Origin: SIG710 sp045604985
Lineage (GTDB): Bacteria; Bacillota; Clostridia; Oscillospirales; CAG-272
Assembly (NCBI GenBank): GCA_045604985.1
Contig: JAZUPD010000086.1
Span: forward strand, 1-47,018
Reading direction: 5' to 3'
Length of the DNA: 47,018 nt
The notes under the pieces are model-generated. The model had not been told where the DNA came from. It was given only the letters and a program-made list of their open reading frames with translations, and made no database searches. Below, piece after piece: positions 1-7,637 of the stretch (positions within the stretch are counted from its first letter, which is position 1; the number at the start of each line of letters is the position of its first letter). A program made the position numbers and the translations under genes.

Positions 1-102
1 GGTGCTTTTTTGGTGCGAAAGAGCGACCGGACGGTATATATGTGGGGGTAAAAACGACCAAAAGCATGGTATCTATCCGTTCGACAAATTGGAATTTGTC
101 AG
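1..102. other. left edge, no gene supported
   Basis: No reading frame here resembles a known protein. At 84-99 lies a perfect palindrome, GACAAATT-GG-AATTTGTC, just after the stop codon of the minus-strand GNAT gene. Near-copies of it recur at about 582-597 and 3148-3162, also just downstream of minus-strand genes. It has no T-run on the minus strand, so it is not an obvious intrinsic terminator. Confidence 0.5.
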
Positions 103-543
103 TTATCTTTCTAATCTCACAAGATACTCTGTGGTATCATCTTCGAGTTTTTTATCAGTCGTAATTCTAAATCCGTGTCGCTCGTAAAAACGGATTGCAC
201 GGGTGTTCTTTTCTAATGCCCATAATGTGTTTACATTGTGATTTTCTATGGCGTATGTCAACAGATTAGAGCCGATACAATTTCCTTGAAGCGCAGGTTC
301 AACAAATAACTTCTTGATTTCTTGATTTCCTACTTGAATAATGCCTTTAACCGCACCGTCATCATATACCCACATATTATCGATAATGCTTTCGTATTGC
401 TTCATTATCGTTGGAACTTGAAGCTCATTAAAGTAATAATCGTCGTTTTTGAATATGGAATAGAAATTCAAGCGGTAATTAAATATCACGATTTCTGCTA
501 TCCGAGCCAAATCGCCAATCGTTGCCTTTCTTTTATTTTTCAC
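103..543 (-). CDS. GNAT family N-acetyltransferase
   Basis: A 146-residue single-domain GNAT acetyltransferase, expected to transfer acetyl from acetyl-CoA to an amine on a small molecule or protein. The acetyl-CoA loop region reads VEPALQGNCIGSNLLTYAIE at about residues 81-100, a variant of the Q/RxxGxG/A motif, and ENHNVNTLWALEKNTRAIRFYERHGF is the typical beta5/alpha4 end. The start is GTG, with GAGGT seven bases upstream. That ribosome site is part of a 23-bp sequence shared with the leader of the DUF5714 gene upstream. It is probably the last gene of the unit NYN-deformylase-DUF5714-GNAT. The substrate cannot be told from sequence; drug or toxin acetylation would fit the neighbours but is inference. 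Confidence 0.85.
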   Translation of the reverse strand: MKNKRKATIGDLARIAEIVIFNYRLNFYSIFKNDDYYFNELQVPTIMKQYESIIDNMWVYDDGAVKGIIQVGNQEIKKLFVEPALQGNCIGSNLLTYAIENHNVNTLWALEKNTRAIRFYERHGFRITTDKKLEDDTTEYLVRLER

Positions 544-549
544 TTTGAC

Positions 550-597
550 ACCTCGTCAAATTCTTATTTATCCAACTTTACAAATTGGAATTTGATC
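550..597 (-). repeat. repeated gene-junction element (copy between DUF5714 and GNAT)
   Basis: On the minus strand this 48-bp spacer consists of a palindrome (CAAATTCCAATTTG), a short linker, and then AAATAAGAATTTGACGAGGT, which ends in the ribosome site of the next gene. Positions 550-572 match 1287-1309 over 23 of 23 bases. A 16-base part recurs at 4777-4792, and the palindrome half recurs at 84-99 and 3148-3162. The two halves also form an inverted repeat, CAAATTC...GAATTTG. Confidence 0.7.
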
Positions 598-598
598 A

Positions 599-1282
599 TC
601 AAGCGTGGAACGGACATCTCGTACCAATGCACTGATTGTTTTGTGCGGAATGTACGCACTTGATTTCACCAAGTTCCATTTTAACACCGAGATATTCTTT
701 TGCAAACTCAACGGCTTTTATGATGGATATGTAAGAATCGCGCTTACAGCAACGGGGGCCGCCAACCTCGCCGATTGCACCGAGAGCTGCTGAAGTCATC
801 TTGTTGGATAAACCCCATGCTTTGTTTGCGAGAGGTGTCGAACCCGTTACAATGGAAACGAACATTCCTGCACTCACGCCTGCACCGCAAGCTCCCCAAA
901 ATCCACACGCACCGCCGGGGACTTTCTTTCCTCGTGCCTGCATCTCCGAAAGGGCTTTTACAAGGTCAATTTCACCGCCTGCATTCTTATATGCGGTAAG
1001 CAATGCAGATCCAACCATCACATGATGTTCGGGGCCGTGCATGTGACAGAACGGAAGAGCCATCATCCTTTGCATAATTTCAACGGGATTCCTTGATGTT
1101 TCAGAAAGGCATACTCCGATAATGCTATCCATTCCTTGCGTATGGCACTCGTTGCATACATAGTGTCCTTTCACGCAAGCTGTTTTGCTGTTTTCTTTTT
1201 TATGGCAGATGGCACATTCCATCAGCTCGTCATTTTCTAAATATTTCAGCGGTGAACCGCAGATAATGCATTCGTCTTTCAT
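599..1282 (-). CDS. DUF5714 domain protein
   Basis: A 227-residue Cys-rich soluble protein that I recognise as the DUF5714 family, whose function is unknown. The N-terminus has a zinc-ribbon-like set of CxxC pairs (CIICG, CAICHKK, then CNECH). The centre is Gly-rich and conserved (PGGACGFWGACGAGVSAGMF, about residues 122-141). It is followed by GGPRCCKRDS and a C-terminal CIGTRCPFH. The number and spacing of cysteines suggest metal or Fe-S binding, which is inference. The ATG has GAGGT nine bases upstream inside the repeated junction sequence 1287-1309. It follows the deformylase gene by 29 bp and is probably cotranscribed with it. In other genomes this family often sits beside radical SAM or methyltransferase genes; none adjoins it here. 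Confidence 0.75.
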   Translation of the reverse strand: MKDECIICGSPLKYLENDELMECAICHKKENSKTACVKGHYVCNECHTQGMDSIIGVCLSETSRNPVEIMQRMMALPFCHMHGPEHHVMVGSALLTAYKNAGGEIDLVKALSEMQARGKKVPGGACGFWGACGAGVSAGMFVSIVTGSTPLANKAWGLSNKMTSAALGAIGEVGGPRCCKRDSYISIIKAVEFAKEYLGVKMELGEIKCVHSAQNNQCIGTRCPFHA

Positions 1283-1286
1283 AATG

Positions 1287-1309
1287 ACCTCGTCAAATTC
1301 TTATTTATC
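1287..1309 (-). repeat. repeated gene-junction/RBS element (second copy)
   Basis: A 23-bp sequence identical to 550-572. On the minus strand it ends in GACGAGGT, which supplies the ribosome site of the DUF5714 gene. It begins two bases past the stop codon of the deformylase gene. Confidence 0.7.
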
Positions 1310-1311
1310 GA

Positions 1312-1737
1312 TTAAATCAGCACTCCGTTGCAATGGTCAACTTCGTGCTGTATGATTTGTGCCGTCCATCCCTCGAAGTTCTTTGTGCGGGTCTGCATCT
1401 CCAATGTCTGATACTGCACCTTGATGCTCTTATACCGCTTGCACTTGCGGGGGCCACCGAGCAGAGACAAACATCCCTCTTCGGTATCGTAGGGCTTATC
1501 CTTTTTCAGAATGACCGGGTTGAGCATCACGGTGTACGTCGGGGTACGACCGCTTTCGTCGAGGAAGGCGATGATGCGTTTCCGAACACCGATCATATTC
1601 GCAGCCATTCCAACGCACGACTCCCGGTGAGCCATCAAGGTCTCAAGGAGGTCATGGGCAACCGCTATGTCCTCTTTTGTTGCTTCCTCGGATTTACCCG
1701 CGAGGAATATCGGGTCGTGCATAAGTTCTCTAATCAT
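1312..1737 (-). CDS. def: peptide deformylase
   Basis: Removes the formyl group from the N-terminal methionine of new proteins, using a metal-dependent site in the cytoplasm. All three family motifs are present. Motif 1 is GMAANMIG (canonical GLAAPQIG, with A/N in place of P/Q, as in a common clostridial subtype). Motif 2 is EGCLSLLGG, with the metal-binding Cys. Motif 3 is QHEVDHCNGVL, with the HExxH pair. I chose the ATG at 1737 (141 aa, MIRELMHDP..., the usual clostridial N-terminus), with AGAGG eight bases upstream. A TTG at 1755 would add six residues. It follows the NYN gene closely. The accessory setting suggests an extra copy, and extra deformylases can lower sensitivity to inhibitors such as actinonin; that role is inference. 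Confidence 0.9.
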   Translation of the reverse strand: MIRELMHDPIFLAGKSEEATKEDIAVAHDLLETLMAHRESCVGMAANMIGVRKRIIAFLDESGRTPTYTVMLNPVILKKDKPYDTEEGCLSLLGGPRKCKRYKSIKVQYQTLEMQTRTKNFEGWTAQIIQHEVDHCNGVLI

Positions 1738-1759
1738 CGCCTGTGCCTCTATCAAATAT

Positions 1760-2524
1760 CTATTTTTCGGGTGTCCATAACCCTTGTTTAATCAATAACG
1801 TCCAATCGGCAGCAAGAACCTTTACATACTTCGTGAATTCAACTCGCTGCTCTTTTCTAATAATTAGCCCTTCATCAATCATTCGCGCCAGCGTTGCCGA
1901 AATCTGCTCTGCAGGCACTTGGTTTCGGTTTGCCACCGCTTCCACGGTTCCGTTAAAAGTAGGTATAATTTTTGGCTTTTCGGCGACATAAGCCATATTT
2001 TCTATAATCATTTTTCTGTAGCACTTATATAGCTCATCATCAAAGGGTACGGTAATAGTTTCAGAAGCTACCGCTTGCAATCTCCTACTGAATGAATCGT
2101 TAACACCATAGACCACCACTCGTTTTTTCTTCTTTTGAATGAGGTACTTAACGACCGATTGGAAGTGACCGTCCCCGGTAAACAGTATGTAGGTATCAAT
2201 TTTCTTGTGGCTATCCGCCATCTGGTAAATATAGTCGAGCATCACAAAATCGGTCATATCCTTTTTGCGCCGATTTGACTCCGTGCCTGTCTCAATAATT
2301 GTATTTGTCATTTCACGCAGCTTTCCCAATTCGGTACTCAACCCCGGTGAGGAGAAATCTGCGAACACCATAATATCTTCAATCGAATAATTCTTTTCCA
2401 CTTCATTTCGCCACGCTATTGGATCGGGCTGTAACCCAAAACGAGTTTTATATGAGTAGTACCAATATTCGTAGTCAACAAAAACCATCGCCTTTGGCTT
2501 TCGTCTCGTTAATCCCTTAAACAA
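1760..2524 (-). CDS. NYN (LabA/DUF88-type) domain protein with C-terminal wHTH-like region
   Basis: A 254-residue soluble protein. Residues ~13-160 form a NYN/PIN-like fold of the LabA/DUF88 type. The family's acidic residues are visible: VFVDYEYWYY (first Asp), the KKDMTDFVMLDYI block and ILFTGDGHFQSVVKYL (GDGDF-like). Such domains are metal-dependent RNases or RNA-binding proteins. The last ~80 residues (TVEAVANRNQVPAEQISATLARMIDEGLIIRKEQ) look like a winged helix. The start is taken as TTG at 2524 because AAGGAGGG lies at the right distance; an ATG at residue 13 is the alternative. It is the first gene after promoter element A and heads a unit with def, DUF5714 and GNAT. RNA cleavage is a family inference. 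Confidence 0.8.
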   Translation of the reverse strand: MFKGLTRRKPKAMVFVDYEYWYYSYKTRFGLQPDPIAWRNEVEKNYSIEDIMVFADFSSPGLSTELGKLREMTNTIIETGTESNRRKKDMTDFVMLDYIYQMADSHKKIDTYILFTGDGHFQSVVKYLIQKKKKRVVVYGVNDSFSRRLQAVASETITVPFDDELYKCYRKMIIENMAYVAEKPKIIPTFNGTVEAVANRNQVPAEQISATLARMIDEGLIIRKEQRVEFTKYVKVLAADWTLLIKQGLWTPEK

Positions 2525-2556
2525 TCATCAGCCCTCCTTCCAATACGGGATAAATA

Positions 2557-2585
2557 ATTATACCACAAAAACGATGATTATTCAA
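2557..2585 (-). promoter_or_regulatory. promoter A for the NYN-def-DUF5714-GNAT unit
   Basis: TTGAAT, a 17-bp spacer, then TATAAT on the minus strand. The same boxes and spacing appear at the same place in copy B (7536-7564). The spacer is also largely conserved (CGTTTTTGTG). Confidence 0.8.
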
Positions 2586-2617
2586 TATGATTCTGTGAAC
2601 AAGATCGGCTTTTCACG

Positions 2618-2668
2618 CTTACATTTTACTCGCACTTACATTTTACTCATACTTACAATTTGCTCATA
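2618..2668. repeat. three 17-bp direct repeats in element A
   Basis: On the plus strand: CTTACATTTTACTCGCA, CTTACATTTTACTCATA and CTTACAATTTGCTCATA, in tandem with an exact 17-bp period. They lie about 35-85 bp upstream of the -35 box, where an activator or repressor array could bind. Element B has the same set at 7587-7637. Confidence 0.85.
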
Positions 2669-3147
2669 CAAAAAGCAGCGATTTTCGGATTTTCTCGCCA
2701 ACTTTTCAGGAAACCTCTTGATTTGTGAGAAGGTGCAGAAAGAGCAACTTCAAATCGAAATTCTGATGAATTCTCCTCGGACACCCCACTTTTTCTCAAG
2801 GGGACACCCCACTCGACAGCGGACACCCCATTTTTTGAGTGCGACACCCCACAAAAATCAAAAATCCACCCCAAAAACTGCTGTTTTGAAGTGGGTTCAT
2901 TTTCTATCAATTTCTTCGTGGCAACACAAAATCGGAGGTTCAATCGAACCTCCGATTTTCTTTTATTTTCTCGCAAATCCTTGCGAAATCTTGCGTTTTC
3001 GTGATAAACATAACGGGCTTGTTATCCCCTGCTTCGAGGGTTGAACAAGCCCATTTTTCGCCTTTGATCACATGTTTGACCACTTACGGAGATTTTTGCC
3101 GCATTTTTAATATATTGAGGTCTCTTTTTTCGTGTTGGTTTCTACCG

Positions 3148-3162
3148 CCAAATTGGAATTTG
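3148..3162. repeat. CAAATTGGAATTTG palindrome downstream of the MATE gene
   Basis: Third near-copy of the palindrome seen at 84-99 and 582-597. It again lies within 45 bp downstream of a minus-strand stop codon. Confidence 0.6.
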
Positions 3163-3190
3163 TTTGTTTTTTACACAGAAGCTTTATCGA

Positions 3191-4552
3191 TTACCGCATA
3201 ACCTTTTTCCAAACGTAATTGATTAGAATGATACCAAGTCCAAGCGCTAAAGCCGACGTGACAAACATATTCAGCCATATACCGTCAAGTCCGAAGCCCC
3301 AAAGCACGCCAAGCATAATAACCGGTAATACAAGTGCCACGCATACCGAAAGTATCGTTGCCTGTACAGGCTTTTCGATTGCACCCAGAAAGCTCTGTGC
3401 GGAGATGGCAAACCATCTTACAAGGTATGTGATGCTGAACAAACGCAGTGCGTGAGTTGCAAGTTCAAGTAGTTTTGTTTCCTCTGCATCAACAAAAAGA
3501 GATGCAAGCGGTTCGGAAAAGAATAACATAACAGCCGAAGCTGCAATGCCGATAGCACCTGCGCCTATATATCCGCATTTTGCAATCTGTTTCACTCTGC
3601 CATAGCTTTCTGCTCCCCAGTTGAAGCCAATGGCGGGAGCGAGTGAATCGCTGATTCCGTATATCAAGGGCTGACACATTTCGCTTGCATACATCAGAAC
3701 TGCATACGCAGCTACCGCCGTTGTGCCACCGCCCTCGCCAAGTTCTTTTATACCAAGTGTTATCAAAGAAATATTCATCAAAATCGAGGTAACTCGTCCG
3801 GCAATATTACTCATAAACGTGGGAGAGCCGCAAGCAGCGATCTCTTTTAACATATGCGTACTAAAACTCGGTTTTTGGAACTTCAAAAGTGCTTTTCCGC
3901 AAACAAACGGAATCATTGCAAAAATTGAGCTGAGGCACATTGCAATGCAAGATGCAAGTGCTGAGCCTGCCACGTCCATTTCAAGACCCACAATAAAAAA
4001 GATCAATAGACCTATTGTTGTCACGTTTGAAAAGATGTTGATAAACATACTTGTCTTGACATATCCGCTGATACGCAAATAGTTGTCCATTGCAAAAAAT
4101 ATCGTTGTCAGAGGGCTGCAAAGCGCATAAGTGCGAATGTATTTTGACGCAGTATGTAAAAGACTGTCATCAGCACCCATAAATCTTGCCAAAGGTTCAG
4201 CGACAAAGAACATGATCGTTCCCATAATTACCGATGCGATCAAGATCAAAACGATGGAACACGAGAAAATATTATTGGCTGTCTTTTCATCCTTTTTGCC
4301 GAGTGCAATAGAAATCGGCACGGATGCACCAACACCAACGAGATCCGCAAGTGAAAAGTTTATCATCACAAGAGGCATTGCTATATTGACTGCCGCAAAG
4401 GCTGCCTCGCCTAATTTCTGTCCGATGAACACCCCCTCAATGATACTGTATATCGACATGGCGAACATACTGACCATACCGGGCAATGCTACAGTGAAGA
4501 ATAGTCTCCACGGTGACATTGTGGCAAACATCGTTTTTGAATCCATTTTCAT
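3191..4552 (-). CDS. MATE family multidrug efflux transporter
   Basis: A 453-residue cation-coupled exporter of the MATE family (MepA/NorM type), about 12 membrane segments in two pseudo-symmetric halves. The opening KMDSKTMFATMSPWRLFFTVALPGMVSMFAMSIYSIIEGVFIG is typical of clostridial MATE proteins, with the N-terminal P-G-M-V region and the EGVFIGQKLG turn. The ATG at 4552 is chosen because GGGAGGAAATAAAA lies upstream. Longer starts would run into the leader RNA. It has its own promoter (4739-4767) and a leader with a large terminator hairpin, so expression is probably gated by a ligand at the transcript level. Candidate substrates are cationic drugs or guanidine-like compounds, inferred from the leader. 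Confidence 0.92.
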   Translation of the reverse strand: MKMDSKTMFATMSPWRLFFTVALPGMVSMFAMSIYSIIEGVFIGQKLGEAAFAAVNIAMPLVMINFSLADLVGVGASVPISIALGKKDEKTANNIFSCSIVLILIASVIMGTIMFFVAEPLARFMGADDSLLHTASKYIRTYALCSPLTTIFFAMDNYLRISGYVKTSMFINIFSNVTTIGLLIFFIVGLEMDVAGSALASCIAMCLSSIFAMIPFVCGKALLKFQKPSFSTHMLKEIAACGSPTFMSNIAGRVTSILMNISLITLGIKELGEGGGTTAVAAYAVLMYASEMCQPLIYGISDSLAPAIGFNWGAESYGRVKQIAKCGYIGAGAIGIAASAVMLFFSEPLASLFVDAEETKLLELATHALRLFSITYLVRWFAISAQSFLGAIEKPVQATILSVCVALVLPVIMLGVLWGFGLDGIWLNMFVTSALALGLGIILINYVWKKVMR

Positions 4553-4579
4553 AATTTTATTTCCTCCCAAAGCTATTAC

Positions 4580-4704
4580 AAAAAAATAGAGCCCAATACT
4601 CCAAAGGCACAATGCCTTTCGAAATAACCGGGCTCACCCGACATCTTATCGAGCAGGTTCATTACCGAACCGTAGCATTACGATGCTCGCTCCTCCGATG
4701 ACAG
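4580..4704 (-). promoter_or_regulatory. riboswitch-like leader (guanidine-IV/mepA candidate) with terminator
   Basis: On the minus strand the leader starts GTCATCGGAGGA. It then has hairpin AGCAT-CGTA-ATGCT, hairpin GGTTC-GGTAAT-GAACC, and a closing GAGC...GCTC stem, followed by GATAAGATGTCGGGTGAGC. CATC near the start can pair with GATG near the end. Next comes a terminator: GAGCCC...GGGCTC (4589-4635) with an inner AAAGGCA/TGCCTTT hairpin and a run of seven T. The same plan and conserved words recur at 10857-10988. Placement before a MATE gene fits the mepA-type guanidine-IV riboswitch, but I matched this from memory and no covariance model was run. Confidence 0.6.
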
Positions 4705-4738
4705 CTTATATTCTATTATATGAAAACTCATAAGGTGT

Positions 4739-4767
4739 ATTATATCACAAATTTAGTTAAAAGTCAA
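4739..4767 (-). promoter_or_regulatory. promoter of the MATE leader
   Basis: TTGACT, a 17-bp spacer, then TATAAT on the minus strand, 35 bp before the conserved leader begins. It lies just downstream of the GNAT stop at 4787. Confidence 0.75.
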
Positions 4768-4786
4768 GATGAACTGCGTCAAATTC

Positions 4787-5353
4787 TTATTTGCCGTTCT
4801 GTTCCCATTCCCTTTTCAGTATCGCATACTGATAGGTATTTTCATATATGGGATTGCCATCCTCGTCCTTTACAAAGCTCACGAACTCCATAAATAGCCC
4901 CTCGCGGCGCATACCGAGCTTTTCGCAGAGCTTCTGACTTGCCACGTTGTAATCCTCGGTATAGGCGTAGATGCGTCGTGCGCCCTTCTGCGTGAACAAA
5001 TAATCGAGAAAGGCGTGTGCCGCCTCATATGCGTATCCCTTGCCGTGGTAGTTGGTATTCAGCATCCAACAGGGGCTGAAGGTGTCAAGCTCGGCATTCT
5101 CTTCATCGGGTGCGTGAGTTTCCGGCATGGCATCGATCTCACCGATGACCTTTCCGGTTTCCTTGAGCGTGATGGCAAAGTAATACTCGCCGTCCTTGGC
5201 TCTGTCAAGTACAGCCTTTCTTGCCTCTTCCATGGTTTCGGTTTTCATGCAAGCGAAGCAATGCACCATTGGCTCGTGTAAATATTCAAATGCGTCCGCC
5301 GCATCGTTCTCGGTGAACGGGCGGAGTATGAGACGTTCTGTTTCAAGTATCAT
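4787..5353 (-). CDS. GNAT family N-acetyltransferase (RimJ/RimL type)
   Basis: A 188-residue GNAT protein of the RimJ/RimL-like group (Acetyltransf_3). It begins ILETERLILRPFTENDAADAFEYL, the standard opening, and continues with GEIDAMPETH, the acetyl-CoA loop region (NYHGKGYAYEAAHAFLDYLF, Q/RxxGxG/A-like, about residues 108-127) and the C-terminal YNVASQKLCEKLGMRREG. These enzymes acetylate protein N-termini or small molecules. The ATG at 5353 has GGAGG seven bases upstream. The start overlaps the end of the 717-aa gene by 11 bp, so the two are cotranscribed. Its stop codon lies inside a third, partial copy of the junction repeat (4777-4792). Confidence 0.87.
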   Translation of the reverse strand: MILETERLILRPFTENDAADAFEYLHEPMVHCFACMKTETMEEARKAVLDRAKDGEYYFAITLKETGKVIGEIDAMPETHAPDEENAELDTFSPCWMLNTNYHGKGYAYEAAHAFLDYLFTQKGARRIYAYTEDYNVASQKLCEKLGMRREGLFMEFVSFVKDEDGNPIYENTYQYAILKREWEQNGK

Positions 5354-7496
5354 CAGTATCCTCCTTGCAATCCTCGACAATCGCCTCAATTATATCTTCA
5401 CCGGAGGGCAAAGCAAACGGCTCACGTTCAGCAACGATAGCATCAAAATGAGGCAACAAAAATTCTCGAATAGTATCTTCTTGCTGTTCGGACTTGAGGA
5501 TTTTTCCAAACAACGGCTTGAACTCCTTTGAAGGAATTTCGTCAAGTTTCTTCATCAGTTTGTCCATTTCGGTTGCATCGAGTAAATACTCACCGATCAT
5601 ACAGGACACTACTGCATTGAACAAACGACCCAAAATCTCGACATCATCTTCTCGGAGGACATCACCAACGATATCGATTGCCTTAGCACCAACAACGCCA
5701 CCAACGAAACCACCCGCAATGCCTACAGCAGTTCCGACACCGGGTGCGACGGCTGTACCCGCAGCTCCGGCAACCTTTGCCGCTACGACTCCGGCAGCGA
5801 GTGCGCCCCCGGCACCACCTGCAATTGATCCTACAAGCACCGTCATATTCTTGGCATATTGCGCCGAAGAGATTTTCTTGGATGCAAGATTATAGGTTTC
5901 AGGAATAGAGAATACAGCGAATGTGAGAGCAGAAGTAATAACATTACTACGAAGTATTTTTGCCAAGTGCTTGGACGCGGCAGCACCATAGATTGCGCCC
6001 TTGCCCGACAACGCACGTATGCCGTTTACAATCGTTGCAGAGGCTTGGTAACCCAATTTACTTACAACATACTGGCTGGGTCCGATAAGGGCATTAGCAA
6101 GTCCTGTACGTGCAATTTGGCTTACCACCATATGCTGAATGAAGGAAATGCCAAACACCTGCAGTCCCGCTGAAGCTCCGGCTTTGATGGCTTGCTTTAT
6201 ATCACCCGTTTTTCTCCAAGTCAAGAATACCGTAACAACAAAAGTAATGCCAAAGGCACAAGAACACATTACGGCACCCGTTAAGGCATCGTATGTAAGG
6301 GACTCAATCGTTCCAGGCTTGGTGAGATTAACCGCCTGATTGTACGTCAAGCGACCTCTTCTAACTATTTTTTCGGCTTGTTCGGGGTCGGTCACACCTT
6401 CAACCTTGCCTTGTTTAATTTTTTCTTTGAACCCGGCAAGCACCTTATCGTACTGATCTTTGGGCACTTCAAGTTGCATCGGTTTACCATCATGCATATA
6501 ACGGTACATACCGTCTTCGGGTCTAAAACACGCTTCCAAAGAGCCACGGGCAGAGTTATAGTATTTTGTTTGTATGAAGATCTCGTTTACAATTCTATCT
6601 GCGCCATCCTTGGCATTATCACGACCTACCACTTTGGCATCCATCCCCAGGATGCGATCTGCCAAGGTGATGGCTTCCTCTGCCATTTCTCCGTGTCCGG
6701 CGGGAGTGTTGATGTGAGCCTTCTGTTCCACAAATACAGCAGATTGTGCGGATTGGAGGGCAGCCACCCCGGTAGGCACTATCTTCGCCAACATCTCCTC
6801 GATCTCGCTGTCATCGAACACGAGATCGGAAAGCTCAATATCAGCACTGGCAATGGCGGTAGCTAATTCTTTACACGCAACCACAAAATGCTCGGTGCAT
6901 TGTGGCTCTACCAATAACGCACGATTTTCCTCCGGGTCTTCGCTAACGAACCACGAAGGGTCGAAGTCCTCCCACTTGTAATAAAACAGTATAGATCTAT
7001 CGACTTCCTTTTTGCCGTCTTTCTTTTTTGGTTTCTTGCCCCACAGTTCAATATTCGTTTTTATGAACAAGCCCTTTTCGGTACAAACAATACCGCTCGG
7101 GCGAAGGTCAAATTCAGCATCTGCCCACAAAACGCATTGCTCTTTGGGAATTGGAAAGATATCCTTGATTTTAGCAATATGACCCTTGGTAAGTTCGATT
7201 GGGGACTCTCCAAGCATGGCTAAAAGTGAGGTTGCGATTGTCCCTTCGAGTTCTTCCATTGCGGCATCCACTTCATCTTGACGTGCCTTAATCGCAGCTT
7301 CTTTCTTTTCTTGAATTTCGTCTTGTATTTTTGCGGTGGTTGTAGCTACAACCTCTTGAGTTTTATCAGCAACGGCAACGGCGGTATCAGCCACAACATC
7401 TGCGACCGAAACAGCAGTATCTGCAACAACCTTTGCCGCATCAACAGTTACTTTTTTAGCTTTTTCAAAAAACTCCGACATCCCTTGTTTTGCCAA
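5343..7496 (-). CDS. large membrane protein of unknown function with a glycine-zipper region
   Basis: About 717 residues; I do not know its function. The N-terminus (~1-90) is an Ala/Val-rich amphipathic or coiled-coil stretch. Residues ~95-200 look like a beta-rich domain (DLRPSGIVCTEKGLFIKTN...YYKWEDFD) resembling bacterial PH-like modules. Residues ~270-330 hold a conserved-looking block, GRDNAKDGADRIVNEIFIQTKYYNSA by pattern: an Asp-rich turn followed by IQTK. That resembles the D...QxK core of some PD-(D/E)xK nucleases, which is inference. Hydrophobic helices follow, with a very Gly/Ala-rich segment (~560-630) like membrane-inserting glycine zippers. The most probable start is TTG at 7496 (AGGGGG eight bases upstream); GTG at 7505 and ATG at 7481 are alternatives. 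It is driven by promoter element B. Confidence 0.7.
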   Translation of the reverse strand: MAKQGMSEFFEKAKKVTVDAAKVVADTAVSVADVVADTAVAVADKTQEVVATTTAKIQDEIQEKKEAAIKARQDEVDAAMEELEGTIATSLLAMLGESPIELTKGHIAKIKDIFPIPKEQCVLWADAEFDLRPSGIVCTEKGLFIKTNIELWGKKPKKKDGKKEVDRSILFYYKWEDFDPSWFVSEDPEENRALLVEPQCTEHFVVACKELATAIASADIELSDLVFDDSEIEEMLAKIVPTGVAALQSAQSAVFVEQKAHINTPAGHGEMAEEAITLADRILGMDAKVVGRDNAKDGADRIVNEIFIQTKYYNSARGSLEACFRPEDGMYRYMHDGKPMQLEVPKDQYDKVLAGFKEKIKQGKVEGVTDPEQAEKIVRRGRLTYNQAVNLTKPGTIESLTYDALTGAVMCSCAFGITFVVTVFLTWRKTGDIKQAIKAGASAGLQVFGISFIQHMVVSQIARTGLANALIGPSQYVVSKLGYQASATIVNGIRALSGKGAIYGAAASKHLAKILRSNVITSALTFAVFSIPETYNLASKKISSAQYAKNMTVLVGSIAGGAGGALAAGVVAAKVAGAAGTAVAPGVGTAVGIAGGFVGGVVGAKAIDIVGDVLREDDVEILGRLFNAVVSCMIGEYLLDATEMDKLMKKLDEIPSKEFKPLFGKILKSEQQEDTIREFLLPHFDAIVAEREPFALPSGEDIIEAIVEDCKEDTDDT

Positions 7497-7535
7497 AATA
7501 TCCACCCCCTGATGCCATCAAGCTTTTAATAATTA

Positions 7536-7564
7536 ATTATAACACAAAAACGCCGATTATTCAA
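7536..7564 (-). promoter_or_regulatory. promoter B for the 717-aa protein and GNAT
   Basis: TTGAAT, a 17-bp spacer, then TATAAT on the minus strand, matching promoter A in sequence and spacing. Confidence 0.8.
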
Positions 7565-7586
7565 TATTTTTCTGTGAACAAGCATC

Positions 7587-7637
7587 CGTACATTTTGCTC
7601 ACACTTACGGTTTGCTCATACTTATAATTTGCTCATA
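7587..7637. repeat. three 17-bp direct repeats in element B
   Basis: On the plus strand: CGTACATTTTGCTCACA, CTTACGGTTTGCTCATA and CTTATAATTTGCTCATA, with an exact 17-bp period. The shared core across both elements is roughly TTTRCTCRYA. Confidence 0.8.

Larger units (their letters stand above)
2556..3025 (-). repeat. ~470-bp structured promoter element, copy A
   Basis: Non-coding and aligned end to end with 7535-7993. Reading on the minus strand it contains: a TTGCG-rich block; an 11-bp hairpin at 2931-2956 (ATCGGAGGTTC-AATC-GAACCTCCGAT); four GGACACCCC boxes spaced 19-23 bp (2779-2850 on the plus strand); three 17-bp direct repeats (2618-2668); a conserved TTGTTCACAG; and a promoter. Substitutions and small indels separate the copies, but the boxes, hairpin and promoter are kept. 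Past 3025 this copy continues into a GGGCTTGTT...AACAAGCCC inverted repeat (3016-3053). The NYN gene begins 32 bp downstream of it. Confidence 0.8.

Noticed and set aside
550..597. Integron attC site
   Set aside because: Lacks the GTTRRRY/RYYYAAC core sites, and no integron integrase is in the window.
2618..2668. 17-bp direct repeats as plasmid replication iterons
   Set aside because: Only three per copy, no replication initiator gene nearby, and they sit at fixed distance from a promoter in both copies.
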